This document shows, in pieces, positions 49,073 to 59,504 of a stretch of 64,000 nucleotides of DNA. The translations under genes were made by a program, and so were the position numbers. The first letter of the stretch is position 1. Every line of letters starts with the position of its first letter. Below the pieces are notes generated by a model that made no database searches, was not told where the DNA came from, and was given only the letters and a program-made list of their open reading frames with translations. The DNA comes from Syntrophomonas palmitatica JCM 14374 (GTDB taxonomy: Bacteria > Bacillota > Syntrophomonadia > Syntrophomonadales > Syntrophomonadaceae): contig NZ_BBCE01000015.1 in assembly GCF_001311885.1 (NCBI RefSeq), positions 1 through 64,000 of the forward strand. Reading direction: 5' to 3'.

Positions 49073-50233
49073 TTAATCCGCTGCCATTTTTGTTTGATAT
49101 TCCTTCAAGAATTTTTCTAAACGATCCATACCCTCTTTTATATTATCAAGTGAATTGGCATAAGATAAACGAATATATCCTTCGCAACTAGAGCCGAAAT
49201 CAATGCCTGGTGTAACAGCTACCCTGGCTTTTTCTAAGATTTCGAAGGCGAATGAATATGAATCCCTGGTGTATTCTTTTACATTTGCCAGGGCATAAAA
49301 GGCACCTGTAGGTTCTACCCTGGTTGCCAGGCCCATATCCCGCAAACGCGCCAGCAGATAACGCCGCCGCTGGTCGTATGTTGCCCGCATTTTCTGCACG
49401 TGATCCTCGCAATCCCTGAGAGCTACTATCCCTGCTTCCTGAGCAAATGATGATGCACATATGAACAGGTTTTGCTGCATCTTCTGCAATGAACGCATAT
49501 ATTCACGCGGAGCTATAAGATAACCCAAGCGCCACCCGGTCATGGCAAATAGTTTGGAAAAGCCATTGATAACAAAAGCGTCCTGGCTGTATTCGAGTAT
49601 GCTGTGCTCTTCCCCTTCATAGACCAGACCTTGATATATCTCATCAGAAATAATACTGGTATCCAGAGCAGCCAGTGATTTTAAATCTTCTGCTGACATA
49701 ACCACCCCGGTGGGATTGGCGGGAGAATTTATCATAACCGCCCTGGTGGAAGGATTTATTAGTTTTTGAACTTCAGTAGGGCGCATTTTGAAACCATTAT
49801 CTTCATTAGTCGGTAAGAACACCGGTTCAACATTAAGAAAACGAATAAAATTAGGATAACACGCATAATACGGGTTAGGCAAAATTGCCTCCCGGCCCTG
49901 CTCCAATAAAACAGAGAATACCAGAAGCATGGCCGGTGAAGTCCCCGAGCTAACCAGTATCTGTTCAGGAGATATATCAACCCTAAATTTTCTCCAATAA
50001 TAAGCTGCTATTTCCTCGCGCAATTCAAGTTTACCCAAACTATGAGTATAATGCGTATCCTGTTTTCGTAGTGCCTTTATAGCTGCTTCCGTAACTGGTT
50101 CGGGCGTCGGAAAATCTGGTTCTCCAACTTCCAGGTGAATGATTTCATTTCCCTGAGCTTCCATTAACTTGGCTTTTTCCAATACATCCATAACAATAAA
50201 CGAACTTATGTTATCAGTCCTGCTGGCTTGCAC
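49073..50233 (-). CDS. Pyridoxal-phosphate aminotransferase, class I/II
   Basis: 386 residues. The GTG at 50233 has GGGAGGG six bases upstream. Family marks: EVGEPDFPTPEPVTEAAIKA, SSGTSPAMLLVFS, MINSPANPTGVVM, ISDEIYQGLVYEG, and the PLP lysine in INGFSKLFAMTGWRLGYLI, with the arginine in GYIRLSYANS. Closest to aspartate/aromatic transaminases; substrate unresolved. First gene of a pair with the thioesterase. Confidence 0.9.
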   Translation of the reverse strand: MQASRTDNISSFIVMDVLEKAKLMEAQGNEIIHLEVGEPDFPTPEPVTEAAIKALRKQDTHYTHSLGKLELREEIAAYYWRKFRVDISPEQILVSSGTSPAMLLVFSVLLEQGREAILPNPYYACYPNFIRFLNVEPVFLPTNEDNGFKMRPTEVQKLINPSTRAVMINSPANPTGVVMSAEDLKSLAALDTSIISDEIYQGLVYEGEEHSILEYSQDAFVINGFSKLFAMTGWRLGYLIAPREYMRSLQKMQQNLFICASSFAQEAGIVALRDCEDHVQKMRATYDQRRRYLLARLRDMGLATRVEPTGAFYALANVKEYTRDSYSFAFEILEKARVAVTPGIDFGSSCEGYIRLSYANSLDNIKEGMDRLEKFLKEYQTKMAAD

Positions 50234-50271
50234 ATTTAACCCTCCCATATTTTATATATCAAAACAAAAAA

Positions 50272-50310
50272 GCTGTGACTTTCCCTTTTTTTAAACAGGG
50301 ATCCACAACC
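50272..50310 (-). terminator. Terminator after pssA
   Basis: GGTTGTGGATCCC pairs imperfectly with GGGAAAGTCACAGC on the minus strand, then TTTTTTG. It ends the psd-pssA transcript before the aminotransferase. Confidence 0.65.
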
Positions 50311-50393
50311 AGTAGATAATAAAAGTTAAAATATTAATATTTAATGTATTAGCTATGGAGCCCTTAGTTTTACATCTTTCATTTAATACCTGG

Positions 50394-50908
50394 TTATAAT
50401 TTAGGAATTCTGATAGTGCTTATCATTAAAAACGATACAATCAGCAGGGATATTATGGTAAAAATAAATCCCAGGGTCTGCGCTCCTATAGATACAAAGG
50501 CCATTAAAGCTCCGGCTAGAGTAATGGGTATGCCAACGAAATAATCATCTATCTTAAGTACATTAAACCTGGCCAAACGATAAGCTCCGCAGCCAATATA
50601 AAACACTGCCGCCAACAAACCCAACCATCCTGTATGGTAATCCAAAACCTGAGCATACAGCAATACTGCCGGTGCTACCCCAAACGATACCAGGTCACAC
50701 AGGGAATCTAATTCTCTGCCAAATTCCGAAGTGGAATTAAAGCGCCGCGCTATTCTGCCATCCATACCGTCCATAATAACGCTGCCAGAATTAAAATGGC
50801 TGCCATACGAAAATTATGATTAATGGTACAAATTAGCGAGATAGACCCAAGGATCAAATTGCTGAGAGTAACTATATTAGCACCTCTGCTAGTGAGTAAT
50901 GATACCAA
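50394..50908 (-). CDS. pssA: CDP-diacylglycerol--serine O-phosphatidyltransferase (frameshifted in this sequence)
   Basis: 171 residues once repaired. A TTG at 50908 inside the psd end has GGGGAGG upstream, and starts VSLLTSRGANIVTLSNLILG. The frame breaks near 50780 (AAL where AAVIMDGMDG is expected; one base missing). The CDP-alcohol transferase motif is complete: DGRIARRFNSTSEFGRELDS followed by LCD. It makes phosphatidylserine, the substrate of the upstream-encoded decarboxylase. It overlaps psd by 20 bases. Confidence 0.88.
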
Positions 50909-51530
50909 TGACCGTCTCCCCTCCCCTTACCTTTTGGCCAGGTACCACTTTAATGTCAGTCTCGAGAGGCAAATATAACTCGGTACATGAGCCAAATTTT
51001 ATGAGACCAAATCTTTCTCCGCCCTGCAGTTTATCACCGGGATTCACCCAGCAGACCAATCTTCTGGCTATAATCCCGGTTATTTGAACGACCAATATCT
51101 TACCAGCCGGACTGCTTATTCCTAGATAATTCCGTACATTATGCAGGCTGGCCTCCTTTTTGAAAGCAGGTAAAAATGAATTGCCGTCTTTCTTAATCCA
51201 CTCTACCTGCCCGGTAGTAGGCATCCGATTAATATGTACATTAAAGATATTCAAGAAAATACTGACCTTAATAGCCTGACCCTGTATATATTTTTCCTCC
51301 TCCACCTGCCGTATTTCCATAACTTTTCCGTCCGCAGGAGCAAGCACCATGTTCGGATCCGATGGAGACTGACGTTTAGGATTACGAAAAAAGAAGATGG
51401 AAAAGGATGCTAAGAGCACCAGTATTACAGGTAACCATTTAAAACCAAAGCAATAAAGAAAGGCAGCCAAAGCCAGACTAATAAATATATATGGCCAACC
51501 TTCCCGAGCTATAAATTCATCATGAGACAT
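50889..51530 (-). CDS. psd: Phosphatidylserine decarboxylase, short form
   Basis: 213 residues, the size of the archaetidylserine/short bacterial Psd. Two hydrophobic stretches (about 13-45), then DPNMVLAPADGKVMEI, FLNIFNVHINRMPTTG, and the self-cleavage site FGSCTELYLP, where Ser would become the pyruvoyl group. The protein ends VRGGETVIGIITH. It converts phosphatidylserine to phosphatidylethanolamine. It starts the psd-pssA unit. Confidence 0.92.
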   Translation of the reverse strand: MSHDEFIAREGWPYIFISLALAAFLYCFGFKWLPVILVLLASFSIFFFRNPKRQSPSDPNMVLAPADGKVMEIRQVEEEKYIQGQAIKVSIFLNIFNVHINRMPTTGQVEWIKKDGNSFLPAFKKEASLHNVRNYLGISSPAGKILVVQITGIIARRLVCWVNPGDKLQGGERFGLIKFGSCTELYLPLETDIKVVPGQKVRGGETVIGIITH

Positions 51531-51765
51531 TTAATGATCTCCAATCAAATTTATGATTATATTCACAGCTTTTTCAACCTGACCTATAGACCATAATATT
51601 ATTAAATCAGACATAAATCCAGCTAAATCTAAGCGTATACTCAGAGTCTTTTTTACACTATCCGATCTTTACTCTGAAATTATTCTTAAATAAATGATTA
51701 TTCAACTCAATATATTGTGTGCGAAATGCATTATATCGAGCATATACGATATAAGCACAAGTTTA

Positions 51766-53487
51766 CTAAATGGAGATATTAATTACCCGACTTGAAAAAC
51801 GTTCATTAGAATTATAGTAAAAAAGAAAGGGATTGGGTTCAGTGAATTTTTGCCCTGATACCGGGTCAACAATGAAGTATTCCAGATGAAGCATTCTTTT
51901 TAATTCAGTCTTCTCCGCTGTGAATTTATATCTGGCTAACAATTCCTGATTGCGTACTATATGTCTGAACTGAACTTTGATGTCAGGCGGATTGTATGAT
52001 TTCAAGGCCGCAGGCAACATCTGCATATGGTAATTGCTAAGATAATCGTATTTCAATTTTTCGTTTACAACAGTTGAATAACCAGCATGGTTTTCTTCAA
52101 CAAACCTCATTAAGAAATTATATTCGGCATCTTTACGATGCCCCCTGGTAAATAATTCCTCTTTGTGCCAGAAGTCTGCGAAATCAGTATAGAAACTGAA
52201 TGCCTCCCCTTTATATATCTCATTTACAATGTAGTTGAGGGATAATTTGAAGTCTCTGCTGTTGTAGTATAGCTCTAATAATTTTTCTATTTGTGTCAGG
52301 CGGGTAATTTCTGAATATGAAATGTATTTACTGTTCAAAATCTGATAGGGAGGATGATTTTGAAACTCGTAACTGTAATATTCGGCAATTTCACGCAAAG
52401 GTGATCCTTTCAGGAGTTTCAGGAATCCTAATTGTATGTGGTCAGGCTGCAGATTATAGACCTGGTTAAATGAATATGAAAAATTACTATAGGTTTCAAA
52501 AGGAAGACCGGCTATCAAGTCCAGATGCAAATGAATGTTGCCCTGTGCCTGTAGTTTTTGCACATTGCTGTAAAAACGCTGCCAATCACATTTTCGGTTA
52601 ACCGCTCGCAGGGTTTCAGGTTTAGTTGACTGCACCCCTATTTCAAACGCGAATATGCCAGCAGGTATCTGCAGCAGGAAATTCATGAAATCATCCGATA
52701 TAAGGTCGGCGCATATTTCCAGGTGAACACGGCAGGACGGCTTTTGATTGATAATATATTCCATAATGGAAGTGGCCCTTTTTTCATTACAGTTAAAGGT
52801 GCGGTCGACGAATTTGATCTCTCGGCATCCTGACTCAAAAAGCGCTGCCAAATCCTTTTTCACTCTTTCCAGTGAAAAATAACGTACTCCGGGTTGGGCT
52901 GCGGAAAGACAATATGCGCACCTAAATGGACAACCCCTGGATGTTTCATAATAAGTAATTTTGCCTTTATAACGGGCCATATCTCCAGCATATGGGCTGG
53001 GAATATGGTCCAATATTTTTATTAATTGCTGGTCAGGATTTGACCTTAACTCAGTATCCTGACGGAATGCTATACCACGAACCTCTCTCAGAGGCAAGTT
53101 GTATTTCAGGGCGGTAAGCAATTCCTTTAGGATGATTTCCCCTTCCCCGCGGATTATTATGTCTATGTCCGGATTTTCTCGCAGCAAATCCTCAGCATCA
53201 AAGCTTACTTCAGGTCCTCCTAAAACTGTAGTGATTGGCGGCAAAATTTTCTTGATATCACTAACCAGACGTAAAATATATTCAATGTTCCAAATATAAC
53301 AGGAAAAACAGATTACTTTGGGTTGGAGAGCAAAAAGGCGGGATAAAATGGAATCTAAATGATCGTTAATGGTAAACTCAGCTGATTCTATTTGCCATTC
53401 ATCACTTTTACAATAGCTTTCCAGATAAGCCAATGCCAGTGACGAGTGAACATATTTGGCATTCAAGGCACATAAAACTATTTTCAT
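51766..53487 (-). CDS. B12-binding-domain radical SAM protein
   Basis: 573 residues. The N-terminal cobalamin-binding-like domain (HSSLALAYLESYCK to IRGEGEIILKELL) lacks a clear DxHxxG motif, so B12 binding is uncertain. The radical SAM core has YYETSRGCPFRCAYCLS with the CxxxCxxC cluster. The C-terminal region (from about 380) is DUF4080-like. The ATG at 53487 has GGAG seven bases upstream. The reaction is unknown. It lies 24 bp after murB. Confidence 0.85.
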   Translation of the reverse strand: MKIVLCALNAKYVHSSLALAYLESYCKSDEWQIESAEFTINDHLDSILSRLFALQPKVICFSCYIWNIEYILRLVSDIKKILPPITTVLGGPEVSFDAEDLLRENPDIDIIIRGEGEIILKELLTALKYNLPLREVRGIAFRQDTELRSNPDQQLIKILDHIPSPYAGDMARYKGKITYYETSRGCPFRCAYCLSAAQPGVRYFSLERVKKDLAALFESGCREIKFVDRTFNCNEKRATSIMEYIINQKPSCRVHLEICADLISDDFMNFLLQIPAGIFAFEIGVQSTKPETLRAVNRKCDWQRFYSNVQKLQAQGNIHLHLDLIAGLPFETYSNFSYSFNQVYNLQPDHIQLGFLKLLKGSPLREIAEYYSYEFQNHPPYQILNSKYISYSEITRLTQIEKLLELYYNSRDFKLSLNYIVNEIYKGEAFSFYTDFADFWHKEELFTRGHRKDAEYNFLMRFVEENHAGYSTVVNEKLKYDYLSNYHMQMLPAALKSYNPPDIKVQFRHIVRNQELLARYKFTAEKTELKRMLHLEYFIVDPVSGQKFTEPNPFLFYYNSNERFSSRVINISI

Positions 53488-53511
53488 CTGGTGCTCCATA
53501 GGTTCAGGCGG

Positions 53512-54409
53512 TTATTCTTCGCCTATTATCTTAAGTTCAGGCCGCAATTCCACTCCAAATTCCTTATGGACTGGCCTGGATTTCAGCGATTAACTGCAGG
53601 ACATTATCAGCCGTGGCATTGCCCGTATTTACTATAAAGCCGGCATGTTTGGTTGACACTTGAGCGCCGCCCACCCGGTATCCTTTTAAACCAAGTTTCT
53701 CTATCATAGGACCAACATAATGGCCCTCAGGACGCCGGAAGGTACTGCCCGCACTGGGCATTTCCATGGGTTGTTTATCAAAACGTCGATAATGGAAATC
53801 ATTAATCCTGGTCATTATTTCATCTATATTATCTTCTTTTAATTGCAGCGTCGCACCCAGCACTATATATTGGTTTTCTTGAAATATGCTGTAACGGTAA
53901 CTGAGGTTAAGTTCTACAGCCTTAAAATGCTTAATTTGCCCAGCGGGACTTAATGCTTTAACCTCCAGGAGTACATCCTGCATTTCTCCCTCATAGGCGC
54001 CGGCATTCATAACCACTGCACCGCCAAGAGTACCCGGTATACCTTCGGCAAATTCTATCCCGCTTAAACCATGCCGAGCGGCGATTCTGACCAATTCAGA
54101 CAAAGCAATACCGGCTTCAGCGGTTATCTTATCCCCTGTTATGTTAACAGAATTAAGTTTTTCTCCGAGCTTAATAACTACTCCCCTTATACCTTTGTCC
54201 CTGACCAGCACATTTGTTCCGGCGCCAATTATGGTAAATTGAAGTCTGTTTTCCATACAGCGTTTAATAATATTTTCAACTTGCCCTACTGTGTTGGGCT
54301 CCAAGAGAATATCCGCCGGTCCGCCGATTTTAAAGCTGGTATGCAAGCTCATGGGTTCTTTTATTCTTATTTGTTCTGGTGATAATAAGTCGGCAAATAT
54401 AGAATACAT
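53512..54409 (-). CDS. murB: UDP-N-acetylenolpyruvoylglucosamine reductase (frameshifted at the end)
   Basis: About 299 residues. FAD-binding: SLHTSFKIGGPADILLEPNT, IGAGTNVLVRDKGIRGVVIK; then GLSGIEFAEGIPGTLGGAVV, and MPSAGSTFRRPEGHYVGPMI containing the catalytic serine, with AGFIVNTGNA. The frame breaks about 20 residues before the end; the continuation reads VHKEFGVELRPELKIIGEE to the stop at 53512. ATG 54409 with AAAGGAGCAGCC is a better start than 54445. It reduces UDP-GlcNAc-enolpyruvate for peptidoglycan. Confidence 0.92.
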
Positions 54410-54722
54410 GGCTGCTCCTTTATGAACAAATGAATGCTGCGCCATATTTTACAACCTGAGATATGGTTAATCGCAACACTACCATATTATTATCTAAAAT
54501 CATTCTACGGAAACACCTTATTATTTATTACGTGTAATTAAATCTATCCTGGATTTACAATTGCCGTCTAAATTATACCGTATTCACAGTAGTTTTATAA
54601 TCCCCAGCGCAACCTTTGTGATATAATAGGCAGGGACTTTGATTAGTCTAAATCTGACAATTTCCTGCGATTAACTATTATTTATCGTATTTTACCTACA
54701 ATTTTCCGGGAGGAGGATTAGA
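54410..54722. other. Intergenic region between murB and glcD
   Basis: 313 bp, AT-rich, divergent. It contains an extended -10 TGATATAAT (54619-54627) and another TATAAT at 54596-54601 directed to glcD, without strong -35 boxes. No gene seen. Confidence 0.5.
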
Positions 54723-56122
54723 TTGGATAAAGCGGAATTAAAAAAAGAGCTGATTAAGATTTTAGGGCCGGAAAAAGTATTGAGCGATGATCTGGACCTG
54801 ATGTATTACTCCTACGACAGCTCTTTTTGACCAAGCTTAAACCTTTAAATCCCAGCGCGGTGGTTATGCCCCGTTCTACTGAGGAAGTTCAGGCAGTTAT
54901 GCGTCTGGCTTATGAAAATGGTATACCGGTAGTACCGCGCGGAGCAGGGACTGGTGAAACCGGAGGCTGTATCGCCATGCAGGGCGGCATTGTCATGGAC
55001 CTTTCTACCTGGGATGAGATTGTAGAAATTGACGCAAAAAATATGCAGGTTCTGGTCCGTCCCGGTGTTATCCACGCTAAATTAAATGATGAATTGGCAA
55101 AATTTAATCTCTTTTTCCCGCCCGACCCGGGCAGCAGTCAAATGTGTACGGTGGGCGGCATGGTAGCCAATAATGCCAGTGGCCTGAGAGCGGTCAAGTA
55201 CGGCACCACCGAACAGTATATACTGGGGCTTGAAGTAGTCCTTGCTAATGGAGATGTTATCACAACAGGCGGAATAAAAGCCCGTTGTATCAAAAATGTA
55301 TCGGGGTTAAATCTAACCAAATTAATGGTGGGCTCTGAGGGAGTTCTGGGGGTGGTCACCCGCATCAGGCTGCGCTGCTGGCCCAAACCCAAAGCTCGTG
55401 GTATTGCTATGGCGGTCTTTGATAATTTGGATGACGCGCCAGCCACTGTATTGGAAACATACCAGGCCGGCATTCTGCCATCTGGTATTGAGATTTTGGA
55501 CAGTTCGGCTATAAACGCAGTAAATCAGTTTAAACCGGAAATAAACCTTCCCCAGGCTGAAGCTATACTCTTGTTTGAAGTGGATGGCAATCCGCCAAGT
55601 GTTGAGTATGAAGGCAGTATTATTAAAGAAGTAGCAGGACGCAGAGCTCGTCAGGTTGAATGGTCGACCGAACCCAAACGGATGGCCCAGTTATGGGAAG
55701 GCCGCAGCGTTACAGCCACTGCCGCCGCTCGAGTCAGACCAGACGGCAGCCGTATATTTGCCGGTGAAGACATCTCGGTGCCATTATCTAAGGTGGCTGA
55801 CACCCTGCGTACTATCAGAGCGCTCGGGGACAAGTACGGAATTAAGGTTGTTAATTATGGCCACATCGGTGATGGTAATGTGCATACCGCCCCGGTCATT
55901 AATCCTGAAAATCCCGAGGAGGTCGAAAAAGTATTGCAATTGGTGGATGAAATTCACCGTATGGCGGTGGAACTTGAAGGCACCACTACCGGCGAACACG
56001 GTGTAGGCGCGGTGAGAAGACAATACGCTGAACTGGAGCATGGACTGGCTGTTAAATATATGAATGAAGTAAAAAAGGCTTTCGACGATAAAGGCATAAT
56101 GAACCCCGGAAAGCTGTTTTAA
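54723..56122 (+). CDS. glcD: FAD-linked oxidase, GlcD type (frameshifted near the start)
   Basis: 466 residues. TTG start at 54723 with GGGAGGAGG ahead. The first 35 residues (DKAELKKELIKILGPEKVLS...YYSYDSS) end in a false stop near 54829, because TCTTTTTGACC should have one more T. Then FAD-binding: VVPRGAGTGETGGCIAMQGG, PPDPGSSQMCTVGGMVANNA, and the C-terminal GHIGDGNVHTAPVI and EHGVGAVRRQY histidine motifs. It oxidises a 2-hydroxy acid such as glycolate or lactate, with the Fe-S partner glcF 177 bp downstream. Confidence 0.9.
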
Positions 56123-56162
56123 GAATTGATTAACCACAGACAGATACAGATTGGTCAAATGG

Positions 56163-56204
56163 GGTGACAAGGGGACGGTGACAAGGGGACGGTTCTCTTG
56201 TCAC
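56163..56204. repeat. GGTGACAAGGGGAC tandem and inverted repeat
   Basis: Two direct copies of GGTGACAAGGGGAC (56163-56176 and 56177-56190), followed by GGTTCTCTTGTCAC. The outer GTGACAAG and CTTGTCAC are inverted. This motif is a well-known dispersed intergenic element in many anaerobes. It lies between glcD and glcF. Confidence 0.7.
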
Positions 56205-56298
56205 AGATTACTTTTGGAACTTTAGGATAAGACAAACCGCTGTATAATTAGTTTTAATCTGTGTTGAAGTGTAACCCTGTATGAGGGAGGAGGATATC

Positions 56299-57591
56299 AT
56301 GGAATTTAAGAAATTGCCTCCGGTTAAAGAACAGATTATGAAATGTGTTCGCTGCGGCAAGTGCCGCAGTGTTTGCCCGGTTTTTTCAGAAATCCGCAAT
56401 GAGACTGCTGCTCCGCGCGGTCATGTATTTATGGTGCAGATGCTGCGCGATGGCAAGGTGGAGCCTGAGAAAGCCGTATATGAAAAGCTCGGTAACTGCC
56501 TGTTGTGCGAAACCTGCAGTATCAACTGTCCTTCAGGTATAGATGTACATGAACTTAATGCTGCGGCTCGTTCATATATTTATGAGAATAAACCCAGCAC
56601 CACAAAGGAACTGGTTTTTGATACCCTGTGGACCAAACCGGGTCTGTTGAAAACCTCGACCTGGATTATGAGCGGAGTACAAAAACTGGGTCTGCAAACC
56701 TTCGCGCGCAATACCGGATTAACCAAAATACTGCCCGGAGACCTGTCCCGAGCCGAAAAGATTATGAGCGGAGTGCCTTCCCGTTCGGCACGCAGTCAAC
56801 TGAAACGGGTAAACCCAGCGCAGGGTGAAAAGAAATTTACCGTGGGCTACTTCCTGGGATGTGGCACCGACCTGCTTAATCCGGAAATAGCTAAAGCGAC
56901 GGTTGATGTCCTGACTAGAAATGGCTGTGAAGTCATTATCCCCAAGGATGCGAAGTGCTGCGGAATGCCTCATGTAGCCAATGGCAAACTGGATACTGCC
57001 CGGCGGCTGGCGGTGCATAATATTAAAATATATAATTCTTTTAATTTGGATTATATCATTAGTGATTGCGCTTCTTGTTCTTCGGCTCTGTCAGCCAAGC
57101 ATATGGAGTTTCTTCTGGGAGGCCTGAAGATTGAAGATGAGGCTCAACAGTTTGCGGGCAAGGTTATGGATCTGACTCAATTCCTCGTGGAAGTATTGGA
57201 TATCAAGATACCAGAAAAAAATATCGATGAACTGACCCGAGTAACTTATCATGATCCCTGTCACCTGGCCAATGCCCAGGGTATAAAACAAGCCCCCCGA
57301 GAACTTCTAAAACGTATTCCTGAAGTGGAATTTGTGGAGATGCCTGAAGCCAACCGCTGCTGCGGCGGATCGGGTACCTACAGTCTTACCCATTATGACC
57401 TGTCTATGAAAATACTTGACAGAAAGATGGATAACGCAATGACTACCGGCGCTAAAAAGCTGGCCACCTGCTGTCCCAGCTGCTCCATGCAGCTTAAATA
57501 CGGGGTTGAACGCTGCCACTGGCAATGCGAGGTTGTACATCCCGTGGTTTTAGTTAGCCGCAGTTACCGGCAGCTGCCGGTTCGGAGTTAA
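56299..57591 (+). CDS. glcF: Fe-S oxidoreductase, GlcF type
   Basis: 430 residues. Two 4Fe-4S motifs: CVRCGKCRSVCPVF and CLLCETCSINCPSG. Then two CCG domains: GYFLGCGTDLLNP...AKCCGMPHVANG and TYHDPCHLANAQG...NRCCGGSGTYSL. It passes electrons from the GlcD flavoprotein to a membrane or soluble acceptor. The ATG at 56299 follows GAGGGAGGAGG. The 176-bp gap before it holds a repeat and AACACAGATTAAAA-like sequence. Confidence 0.92.
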   Translation: MEFKKLPPVKEQIMKCVRCGKCRSVCPVFSEIRNETAAPRGHVFMVQMLRDGKVEPEKAVYEKLGNCLLCETCSINCPSGIDVHELNAAARSYIYENKPSTTKELVFDTLWTKPGLLKTSTWIMSGVQKLGLQTFARNTGLTKILPGDLSRAEKIMSGVPSRSARSQLKRVNPAQGEKKFTVGYFLGCGTDLLNPEIAKATVDVLTRNGCEVIIPKDAKCCGMPHVANGKLDTARRLAVHNIKIYNSFNLDYIISDCASCSSALSAKHMEFLLGGLKIEDEAQQFAGKVMDLTQFLVEVLDIKIPEKNIDELTRVTYHDPCHLANAQGIKQAPRELLKRIPEVEFVEMPEANRCCGGSGTYSLTHYDLSMKILDRKMDNAMTTGAKKLATCCPSCSMQLKYGVERCHWQCEVVHPVVLVSRSYRQLPVRS

Positions 57592-57596
57592 AACAT

Positions 57597-57625
57597 AAGC
57601 CTGCTGATTTTGTATCAGCAGGCTT
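57597..57625 (+). terminator. Terminator after glcF
   Basis: AAGCCTGCTGAT/ATCAGCAGGCTT, 12 perfect pairs around TTTGT, then AATATTTT. Confidence 0.8.
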
Positions 57626-57726
57626 AATATTTTGGGGCTTATTCGATTATCAATAATAAATTAATAGAGCGTAACAACTCAGTTGTCATTACGCATAATT
57701 AGTCAACTGCGACATGGAGGTATTTA

Positions 57727-58029
57727 TTATTCGGCTGGTTTGCTTATCTTCTTTTCAAGCTGGTGATTAATATAACCGTTGGTGGAATTTATAAACTCCC
57801 GGCTCATAGCCTGCATGCTGCTCTGGCTTTTTATCAGCTGTTTTATCAAAAGCTCCGAATTTTTTGAACTCTCCTGCATCACCTTTTGGCTCTGTTCCAC
57901 ATACTTCTTTGTGATTTCATCGGTTTTTTGTTTGTTCCATTTTAAATTGTCCAACCAAAGATCCCACATGCTGGTAAAACTCTCAGGAGAATAAAACGAA
58001 CTCATAAAACTCATATATTTATTAAACAA
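57727..58029 (-). CDS. Phasin-like small helical protein
   Basis: 100 residues, charged and almost wholly helical: WDLWLDNLKWNKQKTDEITK, KKYVEQSQKVMQESSKNSEL, SQSSMQAMSREFINSTNGYI. Repeating heptad-like hydrophobics and lack of signal or membrane segments resemble PHA-granule phasins. TTG start at 58029 with AAAGGGGGAG. Its own promoter is strong. No PHA synthase is in the window, so the identity is tentative; it could be another coiled-coil protein. Confidence 0.5.
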   Translation of the reverse strand: MFNKYMSFMSSFYSPESFTSMWDLWLDNLKWNKQKTDEITKKYVEQSQKVMQESSKNSELLIKQLIKSQSSMQAMSREFINSTNGYINHQLEKKISKPAE

Positions 58030-58050
58030 TATTTCTCCCCCTTTCTATTT

Positions 58051-58080
58051 ATTATACTAGCTGCTTTTTCAGAATAACAA
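58051..58080 (-). promoter_or_regulatory. Promoter of the phasin-like gene
   Basis: TTGTTA (58080-58075), 18 bp, TATAAT (58056-58051). Confidence 0.6.
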
Positions 58081-58109
58081 AAGTCATATAATGCTAATAT
58101 ATGCAGCTA

Positions 58110-59321
58110 TTACATTCTGATTTTAGCAAATTTGCGTTTCCCTATTTGAACAACCATACCCTCACAGAGGGTAATATTTTCCTGATCGATTTTTTCTCCG
58201 TTAATTTTTATACCGCCCTGCTGCAGCAAACGCCGTGCCTCGCTGCTCGATTCGGTCAGCTTGTGTTCGGTAAGAAACTTTGGCAGCCAGACTTCTGTTT
58301 CTGATGCAGTTATTTCAGGAATGTCTTCAGGTATATCTCTTTGTGAGAAAACCAGTTTGAATCTTTCCTCTGCCTTAACGGCTTCCTCCTGGCTGTGATA
58401 GCAGCTTATTATTTCCCGGGCCAAACGCATTTTGGCATCCCTGGGGTTCATCTTTTGGTTCTCCATGTCATTCTGCATAGCTTGTATCTCATCCATCGCA
58501 ACCCTGGTCAGCAGTTCAAAATAACGTATGATTAGACTATCGGGAATCGACATAAGTTTACCAAACATCTCCTGAGGTTCTTCGCTTACTCCCACATAGT
58601 TGCCCAGGCTCTTGCTCATTTTCTGCACCCCGTCAGTTCCTTCAAGAATCGGCATGGTTAAAGCGATTTGCGGTTCATATCCATAGGCCTTCAATAGATT
58701 TCTTCCCACCAGGAGGTTGAATTTCTGGTCAGTGCCTCCCAGTTCCACATCAGATTGAAGAGCCACCGAGTCATAGCCTTGCATCAATGGGTACATGAAT
58801 TCATGAATTCCTATAGGCAGTCCCTCGCGATATCTTTTATCAAAATCGTCACGCTCCAGCATGCGGGCAACCGTGTATGACGCGGCCAGGTTCAGCACTT
58901 CGACTAGATTAAGCTTCATCAACCATTCACTGTTAAAGTGAATTATTGTTTTCTCAGGATCAAGCACCTTAAATATCTGTTCTTTATATGTTGCGGCATT
59001 GGCCATAACTTCTTCTTCAGTCAGTTGTTTACGAGTCTCCGATTTGCCGCTGGGGTCGCCTATCCGGCCTGTAAAATCTCCGATTATCAAGTGAACTTCA
59101 TGTCCCAGTTCCTGAAACTGTCTTAACTTATTCAATACAACCGTATGGCCGAGATGAATATCAGGAGCGGTAGGATCAAGGCCAAGTTTAATCCTTAAAG
59201 GACGTTTTTCTTTAAGTGATTTATATAATTTTTGCTTGAGTTCCTCCTCAGGGACTATTTCTGCCACACCACGGCGTATCTCTTCCATCTGAGCCTGAAC
59301 CCTGGCATCAATACTCTCCAC
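58110..59321 (-). CDS. tyrS: Tyrosyl-tRNA synthetase
   Basis: 403 residues. Class I motifs: [15 protein letters not shown] (HIGH) and [12 protein letters not shown] (KMSKS), with the tyrosine-binding Y-PLMQGYD stretch. The C-terminal S4 RNA-binding domain ([20 protein letters not shown]) is complete. The length matches the TyrZ-like bacterial form. I see no T-box antiterminator in the short upstream region (59322-59504), where the opposite-strand PBP gene starts. Confidence 0.95.
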   Translation of the reverse strand: MESIDARVQAQMEEIRRGVAEIVPEEELKQKLYKSLKEKRPLRIKLGLDPTAPDIHLGHTVVLNKLRQFQELGHEVHLIIGDFTGRIGDPSGKSETRKQLTEEEVMANAATYKEQIFKVLDPEKTIIHFNSEWLMKLNLVEVLNLAASYTVARMLERDDFDKRYREGLPIGIHEFMYPLMQGYDSVALQSDVELGGTDQKFNLLVGRNLLKAYGYEPQIALTMPILEGTDGVQKMSKSLGNYVGVSEEPQEMFGKLMSIPDSLIIRYFELLTRVAMDEIQAMQNDMENQKMNPRDAKMRLAREIISCYHSQEEAVKAEERFKLVFSQRDIPEDIPEITASETEVWLPKFLTEHKLTESSSEARRLLQQGGIKINGEKIDQENITLCEGMVVQIGKRKFAKIRM

Positions 59322-59504
59322 GCCAATACCTCCTTGCTTAGCTTAACAAATAATAGCACAAGCCCGATTTGATGTGCAATAATAAGAGCTAATACTGCGT
59401 ATAGATTACATATAAAATATTTTGTCCTATCCTGTAAGAAGGAAAACCCAGGGTAATGTCTAATTTTCCTTAAGTAATATAAATTCATGGAGGCACTCTT
59501 ATTG

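Noticed and set aside
59322-59504. T-box leader before tyrS
   Set aside because: Only 183 bp shared with a divergent gene, and no TGGNACCGCG antiterminator core. The same core was sought before asnB and not found.
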